This document shows positions 14,238 through 21,733 of a stretch of 24,635 nucleotides of DNA, piece after piece. Numbering within the stretch: the first letter of the stretch is position 1; every line of letters starts with the position of its first letter. The stretch is taken from NCBI GenBank assembly GCA_964632755.1, contig CAZWDT010000044.1:1-24635 (forward strand). The letters are read 5' to 3'. The DNA comes from JAFGMR01 sp964632755. Its GTDB lineage: Archaea; Halobacteriota; Methanosarcinia; Methanotrichales; Methanotrichaceae. The position numbers were made by a program, and so were the translations under genes. The notes under the pieces are model-generated. The model was not told the DNA's origin and did no database searches. It worked only from the letters and a program-made list of their open reading frames with translations.

Positions 14238-16799
14238 CTATCTCCTGACGAGGACCGTTGCGCTATTTGCGATTATCACGTCGACCGCCTCTCCCTCTGA
14301 TAGGGTCTCTTTCACGATCTCGACCATTTCCGGTTCGATTCTGCCCTCGGGAAGCTCGATTGGTCCGCTTTCGAGAGCTCTCGCAACCTCTGCCGGGTCC
14401 ATCGCGGCAAGCCTCTTTATGACTGCAGCCGACCGATCCTTGAACACAGGCCCAATCGCCTTCATCACGGGCTTGATCGCAGAAGGAGATGTTGCTAGGT
14501 TTGGAGCGCCCTTTCGGAAAACGACGGGGGAGTTGGCCACGCCCCGAAGGTCCATCGTCTCGAGTTCGATCTCGGAGTAGATCTCTATGCCCTTCAAGGG
14601 GGCGTTCAAGGCCATTCCTCGATCGGACTTGTACCTCCTAATGGACGCCGCGATCTCCTTTATGGACTCGCCTTCGATCGAAGGCTCAGCCGTTGCCTCG
14701 GGCCAGCTCTGGAGATGGACGCTATCCCCCGTCAGGCCCATATGTATCTCCTCGGAGATGAAGGGCGTAAATGGCGCCATCAGCCTTGTCAGCGTCACGA
14801 GCGCCTCATAAAGGGTAGCGGAAGCCGCGGCCTTCCAAGCGCCATCTGGACCGTACAGCCGCGCCTTTATAAGCTCGATATAGTTGTCGGCCAATATCTC
14901 CCACGCAAAGGCACGGATGGCCCGGAAGGCCTCGTCGAACTGGAACTTCTCCATGGCCTCCGTTGCCGTTTCGACGAGCATGGAGAGCTCTCCCATGAGC
15001 CAGCGGTCTACCTGCCCTAAAACGGCATCGCTCGGCTTTGCAAATGGGGCGGCGAACCGATATATCGACCAGAGCTTCTGCTGGAATCTGCTTGCTGCGA
15101 CGATCTCCTTCCACTGGAACATGATGTCGGACCCGACCGATCCCCCTACCGCCGCCCACTGGCGAAGGGCATCTGCCCCGTTCTTATCGAAGACCTCCTC
15201 GGGAACGACGAAGTTGTTCAGCGACTTGGACATCTTGTGGCCGTCTTCCCCGAGAACCATGCCGTTCACGAGTATGGTATCCCAAGGTCGCACCCCTAAG
15301 AGGGCTTGGGAGCGCAGTATGGTGTAGAAGGCCCATGTCCTGATGATATCGTGCCCCTGAGGCCGAAGCTGTGTTGGAAGGCGCGGATCCTCTCTAGAGA
15401 GCCAGCCTGCGACCGAGAGGGCGGAGATGGAGCTGTCCATCCACGTATCCAAAACGTCGGTCTCCGGCAGGAACTCGGTAGATCCGCATTGGCATGGCTT
15501 TGGCGGGGAGGCCTCGTTTGGATCGAGCGGCAGCCAATCAACGCTAGCCACCATCACTTCCCCGCACTTTTCGCAGTACCAGACAGGAATTGGGGTTGCA
15601 AATATCCTCTGGCGAGAGATGCACCAGTCCCACTCCATCGTTCCCGTCCAGTTCTTCAGGCGGGTCTCCATATAATCGGGGACCCACTTGATCTCCCCCG
15701 ACGTCTTGATGATCGTCTCAGGATCGATCCTCACGAACCACTGCCTCTCGGAGAGGATCTCGATCGGGGTCTTGCACCTCCAACAGAGTCCCACGTTCTG
15801 TTCGAGGTCCTCCGCTCGATAGATGATCCCTTCCTTCGTCATGTCGTCTACAATCGCCATCTTGGCTTCATTGATCGAGATCCCGGCGTACTTGCCGGCG
15901 AGATCGGTCAGTTTTCCGTCCCTTCCGATGGCCTGTCGAAGCGGAAGATCGTGCTCCACCCACCAGCGGACATCCTGCTTGTCGCCGAAGGTGCAGATCA
16001 TCACAACACCTGTCCCAAAGGATGGATCGACCGCAGGGTCGGCGATGACCGGTACCTGATAGTCGAAGATGGGAACTGTCAGGCTCCCTCCGACGAGGTT
16101 TTCGTACCTCTCGTCATCAGGGTTCACGGCAACGGCCACGCATGCGCATAGGAGTTCAGGCCTTGTGGTTGCGATCTTCACAGGTCCATCGCTTGAAGCA
16201 AACGACATGTAGTTGAGCTTGGTCGTTCGCGAGTCGTACTCCACCTCGGCAAAGGCGATGGCTGTTGCGCAACGTGGGCACCAGTTGACGGGATGGTCCT
16301 CCCTGTAGATCATGCCCTTCTTGTACATCTGGACGAAGGAGCGCTGGGTCTTGACGTAGTACTCAGGCGACATCGTGATGTACTCGTTCGACCAGTCGGT
16401 CGATATCCCCATCCTCGTGATGGTCCTTCTCATCCTCTCTATTGCGAGGACGGTCATCTCCTCGCAGAGACGGCGAAACTCCTCCCTGCTTACCTGATTC
16501 TTTGTGATCTTATGGGTCTCCTCGACCTTGACCTCGGTTGGCAGGCCGTGGCAGTCCCATCCCTGGGGGAACATCACATTATAGCCGCGCATCCTCTTGT
16601 AGCGGGCCACGAAGTCGATATAGCACCAGTTCAGGGCGTTCCCTATATGGAAGTTCCCAGTGGGATAGGGCGGCGGAGTATCGATTATATACTGCTGCCT
16701 CGTCGAGTTCCAGTCGAAGTGGTATATGGACCGATCCCACGCGCCCACCCATCTCTCCTCGACCTCTTTGAAGTTGTACTCCTTGGAAACCTCACTCAT
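14238..16799 (-). CDS. valS: Valyl-tRNA synthetase
   Basis: 853 residues; class I synthetase that charges tRNA-Val. The N-terminus reads YNFKEVEERW, then PPPYPTGNFHIGNALNW with the HIGH-type signature HIGN at 51-54, and GWDCHGLPTEVKVE. The editing (CP1) region has TTRPEL and zinc-like CPRC and CWRC pairs; another cysteine pair lies in YCEKC. KMSKS is at 522-526 (GHKMSKSLNN). The anticodon-binding helical bundle and C-terminal region follow. I chose ATG 16799, which has GGAG seven bases upstream; a longer open frame to 17420 runs through tsr3 on the other strand and has no family similarity. It is the first gene of the valS-CYTH-PSH unit and divergent from tsr3. Assignment is firm. Confidence 0.97.
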   Translation of the reverse strand: MSEVSKEYNFKEVEERWVGAWDRSIYHFDWNSTRQQYIIDTPPPYPTGNFHIGNALNWCYIDFVARYKRMRGYNVMFPQGWDCHGLPTEVKVEETHKITKNQVSREEFRRLCEEMTVLAIERMRRTITRMGISTDWSNEYITMSPEYYVKTQRSFVQMYKKGMIYREDHPVNWCPRCATAIAFAEVEYDSRTTKLNYMSFASSDGPVKIATTRPELLCACVAVAVNPDDERYENLVGGSLTVPIFDYQVPVIADPAVDPSFGTGVVMICTFGDKQDVRWWVEHDLPLRQAIGRDGKLTDLAGKYAGISINEAKMAIVDDMTKEGIIYRAEDLEQNVGLCWRCKTPIEILSERQWFVRIDPETIIKTSGEIKWVPDYMETRLKNWTGTMEWDWCISRQRIFATPIPVWYCEKCGEVMVASVDWLPLDPNEASPPKPCQCGSTEFLPETDVLDTWMDSSISALSVAGWLSREDPRLPTQLRPQGHDIIRTWAFYTILRSQALLGVRPWDTILVNGMVLGEDGHKMSKSLNNFVVPEEVFDKNGADALRQWAAVGGSVGSDIMFQWKEIVAASRFQQKLWSIYRFAAPFAKPSDAVLGQVDRWLMGELSMLVETATEAMEKFQFDEAFRAIRAFAWEILADNYIELIKARLYGPDGAWKAAASATLYEALVTLTRLMAPFTPFISEEIHMGLTGDSVHLQSWPEATAEPSIEGESIKEIAASIRRYKSDRGMALNAPLKGIEIYSEIELETMDLRGVANSPVVFRKGAPNLATSPSAIKPVMKAIGPVFKDRSAAVIKRLAAMDPAEVARALESGPIELPEGRIEPEMVEIVKETLSEGEAVDVIIANSATVLVRR

Positions 16800-16860
16800 C
16801 GGGATAGCTCCTGAAATTTCAATCGCTAAGGATTGAGGTTGGACTGGAGTTGAACACAAT

Positions 16861-16868
16861 GTTAATAG
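16861..16868. promoter_or_regulatory. Shared divergent TATA region between valS and tsr3
   Basis: GTTAATAG is centred about 29 bases before the tsr3 ATG at 16894, which predicts a leaderless tsr3 mRNA. Read on the minus strand (CTATTAAC) it could also serve valS, with a start near 16838 and a leader of about 39 bases carrying GGAG. The whole divergent gap is only 94 bases. Confidence 0.4.
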
Positions 16869-16893
16869 GATTATCGGTGTATACGCGGAGCAT

Positions 16894-17391
16894 ATGGATC
16901 TGCTCATATTCTGCGCCGACCAGTGCGATCCGCGCAAATGCACCGGAAAGAAGATGGGGAGGATGGGGCTTGCTCGCCTTACGAGGAGGATGGGGAACTT
17001 GAGGGGCCACCTCCTGCTCAACCCCGTCTCCCAGAAGGCTCTCTCCCCGGAGGATCGCAACTTGGGCCGGGGCCTTGCCGCCCTCGATTGCAGCTGGGCA
17101 AAGGCCGAGGAGGTCTTCTCAAGGGTGCATACTCCATCAAGGGCGCTTCCTTTCCTCGTCGCGGCAAATCCCGTCAACTTCGGCCGTCCGTTCAAGCTCA
17201 CGACTGTCGAGGCATTCGCAGCGGCGCTGTACATACTAGGGGAGGTCGAGCAGGCACAAGCGATCCTATCGAAGTTCTCCTGGGGCCACGTATTCCTGGA
17301 GTTGAACGCAGAGCCGCTTTCTGAGTACGCCGGGGCGAGGGACAGCGCCGAGGTCGTGGAGATCCAGGGCGGATATCTATCGCAAGGATGA
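16894..17391 (+). CDS. tsr3: rRNA aminocarboxypropyltransferase Tsr3 (DUF367)
   Basis: 165 residues. Tsr3 moves the 3-amino-3-carboxypropyl group of S-adenosylmethionine onto a modified uridine of small-subunit rRNA during 40S/30S maturation. Family landmarks are DQCDPRKCTGKK near the start, LSPEDRNLGRG, LDCSWAKAEEVF, LPFLVAANPVNFG, LTTVEAFAAALYILG and FSWGHVFLELNAEPLSEY. Together these are diagnostic of DUF367. Length is normal for the compact archaeal enzyme, which lacks the long tail of the eukaryotic one. Translation from ATG 16894 begins right at MDLLIFCADQ, as expected. An Hsp20 gene follows after 43 bases in the same direction. Assignment is firm. Confidence 0.95.
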   Translation: MDLLIFCADQCDPRKCTGKKMGRMGLARLTRRMGNLRGHLLLNPVSQKALSPEDRNLGRGLAALDCSWAKAEEVFSRVHTPSRALPFLVAANPVNFGRPFKLTTVEAFAAALYILGEVEQAQAILSKFSWGHVFLELNAEPLSEYAGARDSAEVVEIQGGYLSQG

Positions 17392-17434
17392 TATGGTTTC
17401 AAGGTCCACATAACTGTCAAGTGGGGCGATTGAA

Positions 17435-17935
17435 TTGGCCGGACTAATACCAGTAGATGAGATCAAGCGCCTCCAGAAGCGGATGAACCGGTTCGTGGAG
17501 GACGTGGGCGTGGAGCTCGAGAACAGATACCCTGAGGAGTATAAGCAGATCCAGCACCGAATGAACAAGATCATGGAGGAGTTCGAGACGACCACGGGAA
17601 AGGGGCTCTCATTGGAGAGCATGATGCCCCTTGCCGATATCGTCGAGAGCGACGAGCATCTGGTTGTGACGATGGACCTTCCCGGCGTTGATAAAAGCGA
17701 TGTGGAGATCACAATCGCCGACGACCAGCTGAGCGTCAAAGCCGTGCGTGAGACGGAGACCTCTGACGAGCAGTACCACCGCCGCGAGAGAACCTGTACC
17801 CGCTACGAGAGGATGGTCAAGCTTCCTGTCTCTGTAATGGGGGACGAGGCGAAGGCCAGTCTGAAGGACGGCGTCCTCGAGATAACGCTTCCAAAGGAGG
17901 AGGTCACTGTCAGGAAGCGGGTGACGATAGAGTGA
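17435..17935 (+). CDS. hsp20: Small heat-shock protein (Hsp20 / alpha-crystallin domain)
   Basis: About 166 residues from TTG 17435; ATG 17483 would remove 16 residues. No strong ribosome site separates the two choices. The N-terminal arm (1-64) is charged and probably helical (KRLQKRMNRFVEDVGVELE). The alpha-crystallin domain occupies about 65-155: PLADIVESDEHLVVTMDLPG, VDKSDVEITIADDQLSV, and the closing LKDGVLEITLPK. The end is VRKRVTIE, without a clear I-x-I anchoring motif. Small heat-shock proteins hold unfolding proteins as ATP-independent oligomeric chaperones. The gene is 43 bases after tsr3 and may be read from it. A second, shorter Hsp20 lies at 21734-22054. Confidence 0.93.
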   Translation: MAGLIPVDEIKRLQKRMNRFVEDVGVELENRYPEEYKQIQHRMNKIMEEFETTTGKGLSLESMMPLADIVESDEHLVVTMDLPGVDKSDVEITIADDQLSVKAVRETETSDEQYHRRERTCTRYERMVKLPVSVMGDEAKASLKDGVLEITLPKEEVTVRKRVTIE

Positions 17936-18006
17936 TTGGGCAAGGGCGATGCAGCTTGAATAGTGCGGGCGGATCGATGCGGCTAGGGTGATGCGGGGCG
18001 GTCGCT

Positions 18007-18035
18007 CGAAGATATCCAAAGATACGAAGAATATC
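18007..18035 (+). repeat. Direct repeat upstream of the AEC permease promoter
   Basis: CGAAGATATC (18007-18016) and CGAAGAATATC (18025-18035) are direct repeats offset by 18 bases, just before a TATA box. Spacing of about two helical turns on one DNA face fits a regulator-binding site. It could also be chance in an A+T-rich leader. Confidence 0.4.
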
Positions 18036-18045
18036 GTCTAATTTT

Positions 18046-18054
18046 TTTATATAT
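18046..18054 (+). promoter_or_regulatory. TATA box very close to the AEC permease start
   Basis: TTTATATAT is preceded by a run of T (18042-18048). It is the best TATA box in the gap, but its centre is only about 6 bases before ATG 18056. The usual 27-base spacing places transcription start at about 18077, which is an in-frame GTG (residue 8). The T run may also terminate the hsp20 transcript. Confidence 0.5.
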
Positions 18055-18055
18055 C

Positions 18056-19000
18056 ATGTCATCCCTGGAATACTCGGTGATCAGGTCACTTGCGGTCATT
18101 GGCGGCCTTGTCCTCCTGGGGCTCGTATTAAGGCGGCGGGGAACCATCTCCGTTGGGGACCGGCCGCTCCTCAGCCGGCTCGTAACCGACGTGGCCGTGC
18201 CGGCCATGATCCTTCTGCAGCTGTCCCGCCAGGGCATAGGCGCTACTAACCTCCTGGCTTTGGAGGCAATGCTGGGATCCCTATTGATCCTACTGATCCT
18301 TTCGTGGGCGATCGGCCGCCTGCTGCATCTGTCGCGCCCGCAGATGGGCTCCTTCATTTTGGTCTCGTCCTTTGGAAACGCCGCCACCCTCGGCTACGCC
18401 CTTGTGCTCCAGACCTTCCCCAACGATCCCCGCCTGCTCTCAGAGGCCGCGCTGGTGGCAGGGCTCGGCTCGGCAGTTCCCGCCTTCGTCCTGGGGATGG
18501 CCATTGCCATCTACTACGGCAAGGGCGAAGGTGGAAGCTTAAAAGGGGACCTGATGAACATCATTTTCTCCCCCATCACCGCCTCCTTGATCCTTGCGCT
18601 GATCATATCCTATACCCATCCATCTTTGGAAGGAGCACTTGCCGATGTCCTAATCCGGTTGCTCCAGGTGATAGAGGGCTCACTCACCTTGCTCGTGACC
18701 CTGGCAATTGCCCTGATGTTAAGGCCCATATCACTGCGGCTCTTGGGGATCAGCTCGCTTGCGGTAATAGCCCTAAAGCTGATCGCAAATCCCTTGTTGA
18801 CCCTTTTCTTCGGCCTTAATGAGGTGCTGCCAGTCGAGGACATCGAGGTACTCATGATGTTGGCAGCCATGCCCTCAGGAGCCATCGTCGCCCTCTTCGC
18901 CGATCGCTATGGATGCGACGGGGCGCTGGCTTCAGCCCTCGTGATCATCACCTTCATAATCTCCTTGATCACGCTTCCCCTCGTCATAATGCTGGCGTGA
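18056..19000 (+). CDS. AEC-family (auxin efflux carrier-like) permease
   Basis: 314 residues from ATG 18056. About ten hydrophobic helices in two halves form the AEC/bile-acid-transporter-like fold. Recognisable family features are the first helix followed by LRRRGTIS, the LVTDVAVPAMILLQLSRQG segment with its conserved proline, FGNAATLGYALVLQTF, and near the end MLAAMPSGAIVALFADRYG, matching the family's conserved last-helix pattern. Archaeal and bacterial members move organic acids or amino-acid-like anions; this one's substrate cannot be told. The TATA position suggests translation may really start at GTG 18077, giving 307 residues and losing only MSSLEYS. It converges with ribBA 37 bases downstream. 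Family call is good; direction and substrate are unknown. Confidence 0.86.
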   Translation: MSSLEYSVIRSLAVIGGLVLLGLVLRRRGTISVGDRPLLSRLVTDVAVPAMILLQLSRQGIGATNLLALEAMLGSLLILLILSWAIGRLLHLSRPQMGSFILVSSFGNAATLGYALVLQTFPNDPRLLSEAALVAGLGSAVPAFVLGMAIAIYYGKGEGGSLKGDLMNIIFSPITASLILALIISYTHPSLEGALADVLIRLLQVIEGSLTLLVTLAIALMLRPISLRLLGISSLAVIALKLIANPLLTLFFGLNEVLPVEDIEVLMMLAAMPSGAIVALFADRYGCDGALASALVIITFIISLITLPLVIMLA

Positions 19001-19017
19001 GCTTGTGACGTGCGGGG

Positions 19018-19031
19018 CCGCGTAGCCGCGG
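19018..19031. terminator. Short G+C hairpin between convergent genes
   Basis: CCGCG and CGCGG arms (19018-19022 and 19027-19031) pair around TAGC in the 37-base gap where the AEC permease and ribBA genes converge. No T run follows, so a terminator role is only suggested by position. Confidence 0.25.
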
Positions 19032-19037
19032 GACGGC

Positions 19038-20252
19038 TCAGGGGGCGTTCTCCTCTCCCAACAGCAGCATGTGATCGAGCTTGTCCCTCTTGGTCTCCAG
19101 GTACTTTCTGTTCTGGTGGGTGGGGGCGATCTCCAGGGGGACCCTCTCGGCTATCTCCAGACCGTAGCCCTCGAGGCCGATGATCTTTTTGGGATTGTTT
19201 GTGAGAAGCCTCATCCTGGTCACGCCGAGGTCGACGAGGATCTGAGCGCCTATGCCGTAGTCGCGAAGATCGGCCGGATAGCCCAGCCTCTCGTTTGCCT
19301 CCACAGTGTCGCTTCCAAGGTCCTGGAGATGATATGCACGAAGCTTGTTGGCAAGGCCGATTCCTCGGCCCTCCTGGCGCATGTACAGGAGGACGCCGCA
19401 TCCGTTCTTGCTTATCATCTGGAGCGCTCGCGAGAGCTGCTCGCCGCAGTCGCAGCGCTTCGAGCGGAAGGTGTCGCCTGTTAGGCACTGGGAGTGCACG
19501 CGAACGAGGGCATTGGGTGATGCGGGATCGCCAGCGATCAGGGCGATGTGACACTGGCCATCGAGGAGGCTCTCATAGCCCACTGCCTGGAAGTTGCCGT
19601 ACTCGGTTGGCATCTCCACCTCGGAGACCTTTCTGATCATGCGCTCCCGCTTCATGCGGTAGCGTATCAGGCTCTCGATGGTGACCATCTTGAGGGCGTG
19701 ACGTTCTGCGAACTCCTCCAGCACTGGAAGGCGGGCCATCGTCCCGTCCTCGGCCATGATCTCGCAGATCACGCCCGCCGGTTGCAAGCCGGCCATCCGG
19801 GCGAGGTCGACCGCAGCCTCGGTGTGGCCGGCCCTTCGAAGCACTCCGCCTTCCATCGCCTGGAGCGGGAAGGTGTGGCCTGGCGAGACGAGGTCGAAAG
19901 GGCGAGAGATCGGATCGATCAGCACGCCAATCGTTGCCGCCCGATCATATGCCGAGATCCCAGTTGTGACCCCACTTCGAGCGTCCACGGAGACTGTGAA
20001 GGCTGTTCCCATCGATTCGGTGTTGTTCTGGGTCATCAGGGGAAGGCCAAGCTCGGCCACCCTGGATGCTGAGAGGGGAACGCAGATCAAGCCTCGGGCG
20101 TGCTTGGCCATGAAGTTGATGAGGTCGGGCGTCGCCTTCTCCGCAGCAACGACCAGGTCGCCCTCGTTCTCCCGCGATTCGTCGTCCAGGACAACGAGGG
20201 GGCGTCCCTGGCGTACCTCCAGAAGTGCCTCATCCACGCTTGCAAATGACAT
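19038..20252 (-). CDS. ribBA: Bifunctional DHBP synthase / GTP cyclohydrolase II (RibBA)
   Basis: 404 residues with two complete riboflavin-pathway enzymes. DHBP synthase (about 1-200) turns ribulose 5-phosphate into the four-carbon unit; it has DDESRENEGD (23-32), MTQNNTESMGTAFTVSVD, SPGHTFPLQA (123-132) and GHTEAAVDLA (142-151). GTP cyclohydrolase II (about 205-400) opens GTP; it has RVHSQCLTGD (251-260), zinc cysteines C256, C267 and C269 (SKRCDCG), RQEGRGIGL, ADLRDYGIGAQIL and LLTNNPKKI. Both active sites look intact. The fused form is the usual bacterial one; most methanogens use GTP cyclohydrolase III (ArfA) and a separate RibB, so lateral acquisition is likely. Products feed FAD and the F420 precursor. 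A TATA box 27 bases before the ATG predicts a leaderless mRNA. Confidence 0.97.
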   Translation of the reverse strand: MSFASVDEALLEVRQGRPLVVLDDESRENEGDLVVAAEKATPDLINFMAKHARGLICVPLSASRVAELGLPLMTQNNTESMGTAFTVSVDARSGVTTGISAYDRAATIGVLIDPISRPFDLVSPGHTFPLQAMEGGVLRRAGHTEAAVDLARMAGLQPAGVICEIMAEDGTMARLPVLEEFAERHALKMVTIESLIRYRMKRERMIRKVSEVEMPTEYGNFQAVGYESLLDGQCHIALIAGDPASPNALVRVHSQCLTGDTFRSKRCDCGEQLSRALQMISKNGCGVLLYMRQEGRGIGLANKLRAYHLQDLGSDTVEANERLGYPADLRDYGIGAQILVDLGVTRMRLLTNNPKKIIGLEGYGLEIAERVPLEIAPTHQNRKYLETKRDKLDHMLLLGEENAP

Positions 20253-20274
20253 AGGTGCGATTGGCGCATCGATC

Positions 20275-20285
20275 GGATATTAAAG
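20275..20285 (-). promoter_or_regulatory. TATA box of ribBA
   Basis: On the minus strand this reads CTTTAATATCC, centred 27-28 bases before the ribBA ATG at 20252, with no ribosome site between. It gives ribBA its own leaderless promoter inside the 44-base gap after the radical SAM gene. No FMN riboswitch is present. Confidence 0.55.
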
Positions 20286-20296
20286 GATAGGGGAGG

Positions 20297-21298
20297 TCAC
20301 CAGATCCCGGCCACTGGCTCGCCGCAGGCCGGACATTTCCCATCAACGAGGGCGCTCTTCATGACGCGAAAGGACACGCGCTCCACCAGGATCTCTCCAC
20401 AGGCCGGGCAATTGGTATGATCGCTCTCGCCGGGAATGTTTCCGGCATAGATATACCTGAGGCCTGCAGCGCGGCCGATCTCCAGGCCCATCCTCAGATC
20501 CTCGGCGCGGGTCCGTCTTGTATCGGTCAGCTTATATGTGGGATAGAAGGCGGAGATGTGCCAGGGAATATCGCAATCGACACCGGCTAGAAACTCGGCG
20601 ATCTCTCGAAGCTGGGCCGTCGAGTCATTGTAGCCAGGGATGACCAATGTTGTCACCTCCACCCAGATGCCGAGCTCCTTCATCAGCCGTATGTTCTCCT
20701 TGACCGGCTCGATCCTTGCGCCACAGACCTCTCGATAGAAGCGATCGTCCCCCTTTAGATCCACGTTGACGGCATCGAGGTAGGGGGCAGCCGCCTCCAG
20801 GGCCTCCTTGCTCATGTAGCCGTTGCTAACGAAGACGTTCTTCAAGCCATGCTCCTTTGCAAGGCGAGCAACGTCTATGGCGTACTCCATGAAGATAGTG
20901 GGCTCGGTATAGGTGTAGGCGATCGATCGCGCGCGAAGCGCTAAAGCCTCTGCCACCACCTCCTTTGCTTCCACCTCCTGGCCCTCGATCCTGCCCTCAT
21001 CGGCAGGCATCTGGGAGATGTCGGCGTTCTGGCAGTGCTTGCAGCGGAAGTTGCACCCGACGGTTGCTATGGAGTAAGATTGGCTTCCTGGCAGGAAGTG
21101 GTAGAAGGGCTTCTTCTCTATCGGGTCGAGATGCATGGCGATCAATCTTCCGTAGACCAGCGACCGCAATCTCCCATCCTGGTTCTCTCTAACTCCGCAT
21201 ATGCCCCGGTGTCCCGGCTTTATCTTGCAGAAGTGATGGCAAAGGCCGCAAGCTACAACGTCCCCATCCAACCGCTCGTAGAACATGGCTTCTTTCAA
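20297..21298 (-). CDS. AmmeMemoRadiSam-type radical SAM enzyme
   Basis: 333 residues from TTG 21298. The 4Fe-4S motif CNFRCKHC (82-89) is the CxxxCxxC of radical SAM enzymes. Before it stand the extra cysteines of this family, CGLCHHFC and GHRGICGVREN (30-40). Other landmarks are DPIEKKPFYHFLPG, YTYTEPTIFMEYA, VNVDLKGDD, PWHISAFYPTYK and YIYAGNIPG. The C-terminus has two CPAC pairs forming a zinc ribbon. These enzymes occur with Memo and AMMECR1 proteins in an uncharacterised system, but neither partner gene is in this window. I chose the third of three consecutive TTG codons: it gives the family-typical MKEAMFYE start and has GGGGG seven bases upstream. ATG 21286 and TTG 21304 are alternatives. 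ribBA lies 44 bases downstream. Confidence 0.92.
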   Translation of the reverse strand: MKEAMFYERLDGDVVACGLCHHFCKIKPGHRGICGVRENQDGRLRSLVYGRLIAMHLDPIEKKPFYHFLPGSQSYSIATVGCNFRCKHCQNADISQMPADEGRIEGQEVEAKEVVAEALALRARSIAYTYTEPTIFMEYAIDVARLAKEHGLKNVFVSNGYMSKEALEAAAPYLDAVNVDLKGDDRFYREVCGARIEPVKENIRLMKELGIWVEVTTLVIPGYNDSTAQLREIAEFLAGVDCDIPWHISAFYPTYKLTDTRRTRAEDLRMGLEIGRAAGLRYIYAGNIPGESDHTNCPACGEILVERVSFRVMKSALVDGKCPACGEPVAGIW

Positions 21299-21304
21299 CA
21301 ACAA

Positions 21305-21581
21305 TCCCCCAGCTTATTTTGCCCTCGATCCCATATCATATCTTCGCTCTGTCGGTGAATCGCCCGGCAACTGCTCAATTGCTTGAAGGTTAATACTATT
21401 TCACATGGACGTATTGTCAACTTGTACGCGCTGAAACTTCGATGGAAGCGCTACATAAACCCTGGGTGTAACTGAAAATGCACGCAAAAGAAAGGAAATA
21501 TTAGCGTTCATTGGCGTTCATTCGCGGTTGAAATAAGGAGAGATATCACCCGAAGGCGCAGCCCCGTGTGGCGAGGCAAGT
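21305..21581. other. Intergenic region without a recognised gene
   Basis: This A+T-richer gap lies between divergent genes, ahead of the second Hsp20 locus. The left part holds a GATATGATATGG stretch on the minus strand (about 21327-21340) that may be the promoter of the radical SAM gene. A period-10 tandem repeat is at 21501-21530. Otherwise I see no open frame with a ribosome site and no tRNA-like or stable RNA fold. Confidence 0.4.
21501..21530. repeat. Three-unit tandem repeat of period 10
   Basis: Three consecutive ten-base units read TTAGCGTTCA, TTGGCGTTCA and TTCGCGGTTG. The first two differ at one base; the third is degenerate. The unit resembles GCGTTCATT-type short repeats that I recall from intergenic regions of unrelated environmental genomes, but I cannot verify that here. 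Confidence 0.5.
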
Positions 21582-21589
21582 GTTAAATC
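21582..21589 (+). promoter_or_regulatory. TATA box of the small-ORF/hsp20 unit
   Basis: GTTAAATC is centred about 26 bases before ATG 21612. This places the transcription start at or beside that ATG, so the message for the downstream Hsp20 begins with the 38-codon ORF. Confidence 0.5.
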
Positions 21590-21611
21590 GTCCGCGCCCC
21601 GCAGGAGAACC

Positions 21612-21728
21612 ATGACTGCAGAGGCCAAGTGGGGGGCGCTAGTGCAGCTCGCGGAGCTCGCCTTACTCGGGGCCTTTGGAAGGTCCAGGCGGATGAGGGA
21701 GAAATCGTCCGCCGGTTCATGGAGGTGA
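21612..21728 (+). CDS. Small 38-residue ORF leading into hsp20
   Basis: The peptide begins MTAEAKWGALVQLAELALLG and continues with AFGRSRRMREKSSAGSWR: a hydrophobic or amphipathic helix followed by a basic tail. ATG 21612 lies where the TATA box predicts the mRNA start, and GGAG (21604-21607) stands just before it. The stop at 21726-21728 is five bases before the preferred Hsp20 ATG at 21734, and the strong GGAGGTGA ribosome site of Hsp20 lies across this ORF's last codons. It could therefore be a leader peptide whose translation controls Hsp20, or a real small membrane-associated protein. I do not recognise a family. The competing view is that Hsp20 starts at GTG 21629 in another frame and this ORF is not translated. 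Confidence 0.45.
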   Translation: MTAEAKWGALVQLAELALLGAFGRSRRMREKSSAGSWR

Positions 21729-21733
21729 AGGAG

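Noticed and set aside
16800..17420. Extended N-terminus of ValS to 17420
   Set aside because: It is antisense to tsr3, has no synthetase similarity, and a good ribosome site supports ATG 16799.
19071..20283. Several plus-strand ORFs opposite ribBA
   Set aside because: They are antisense shadows of a strongly coding G+C-rich gene.
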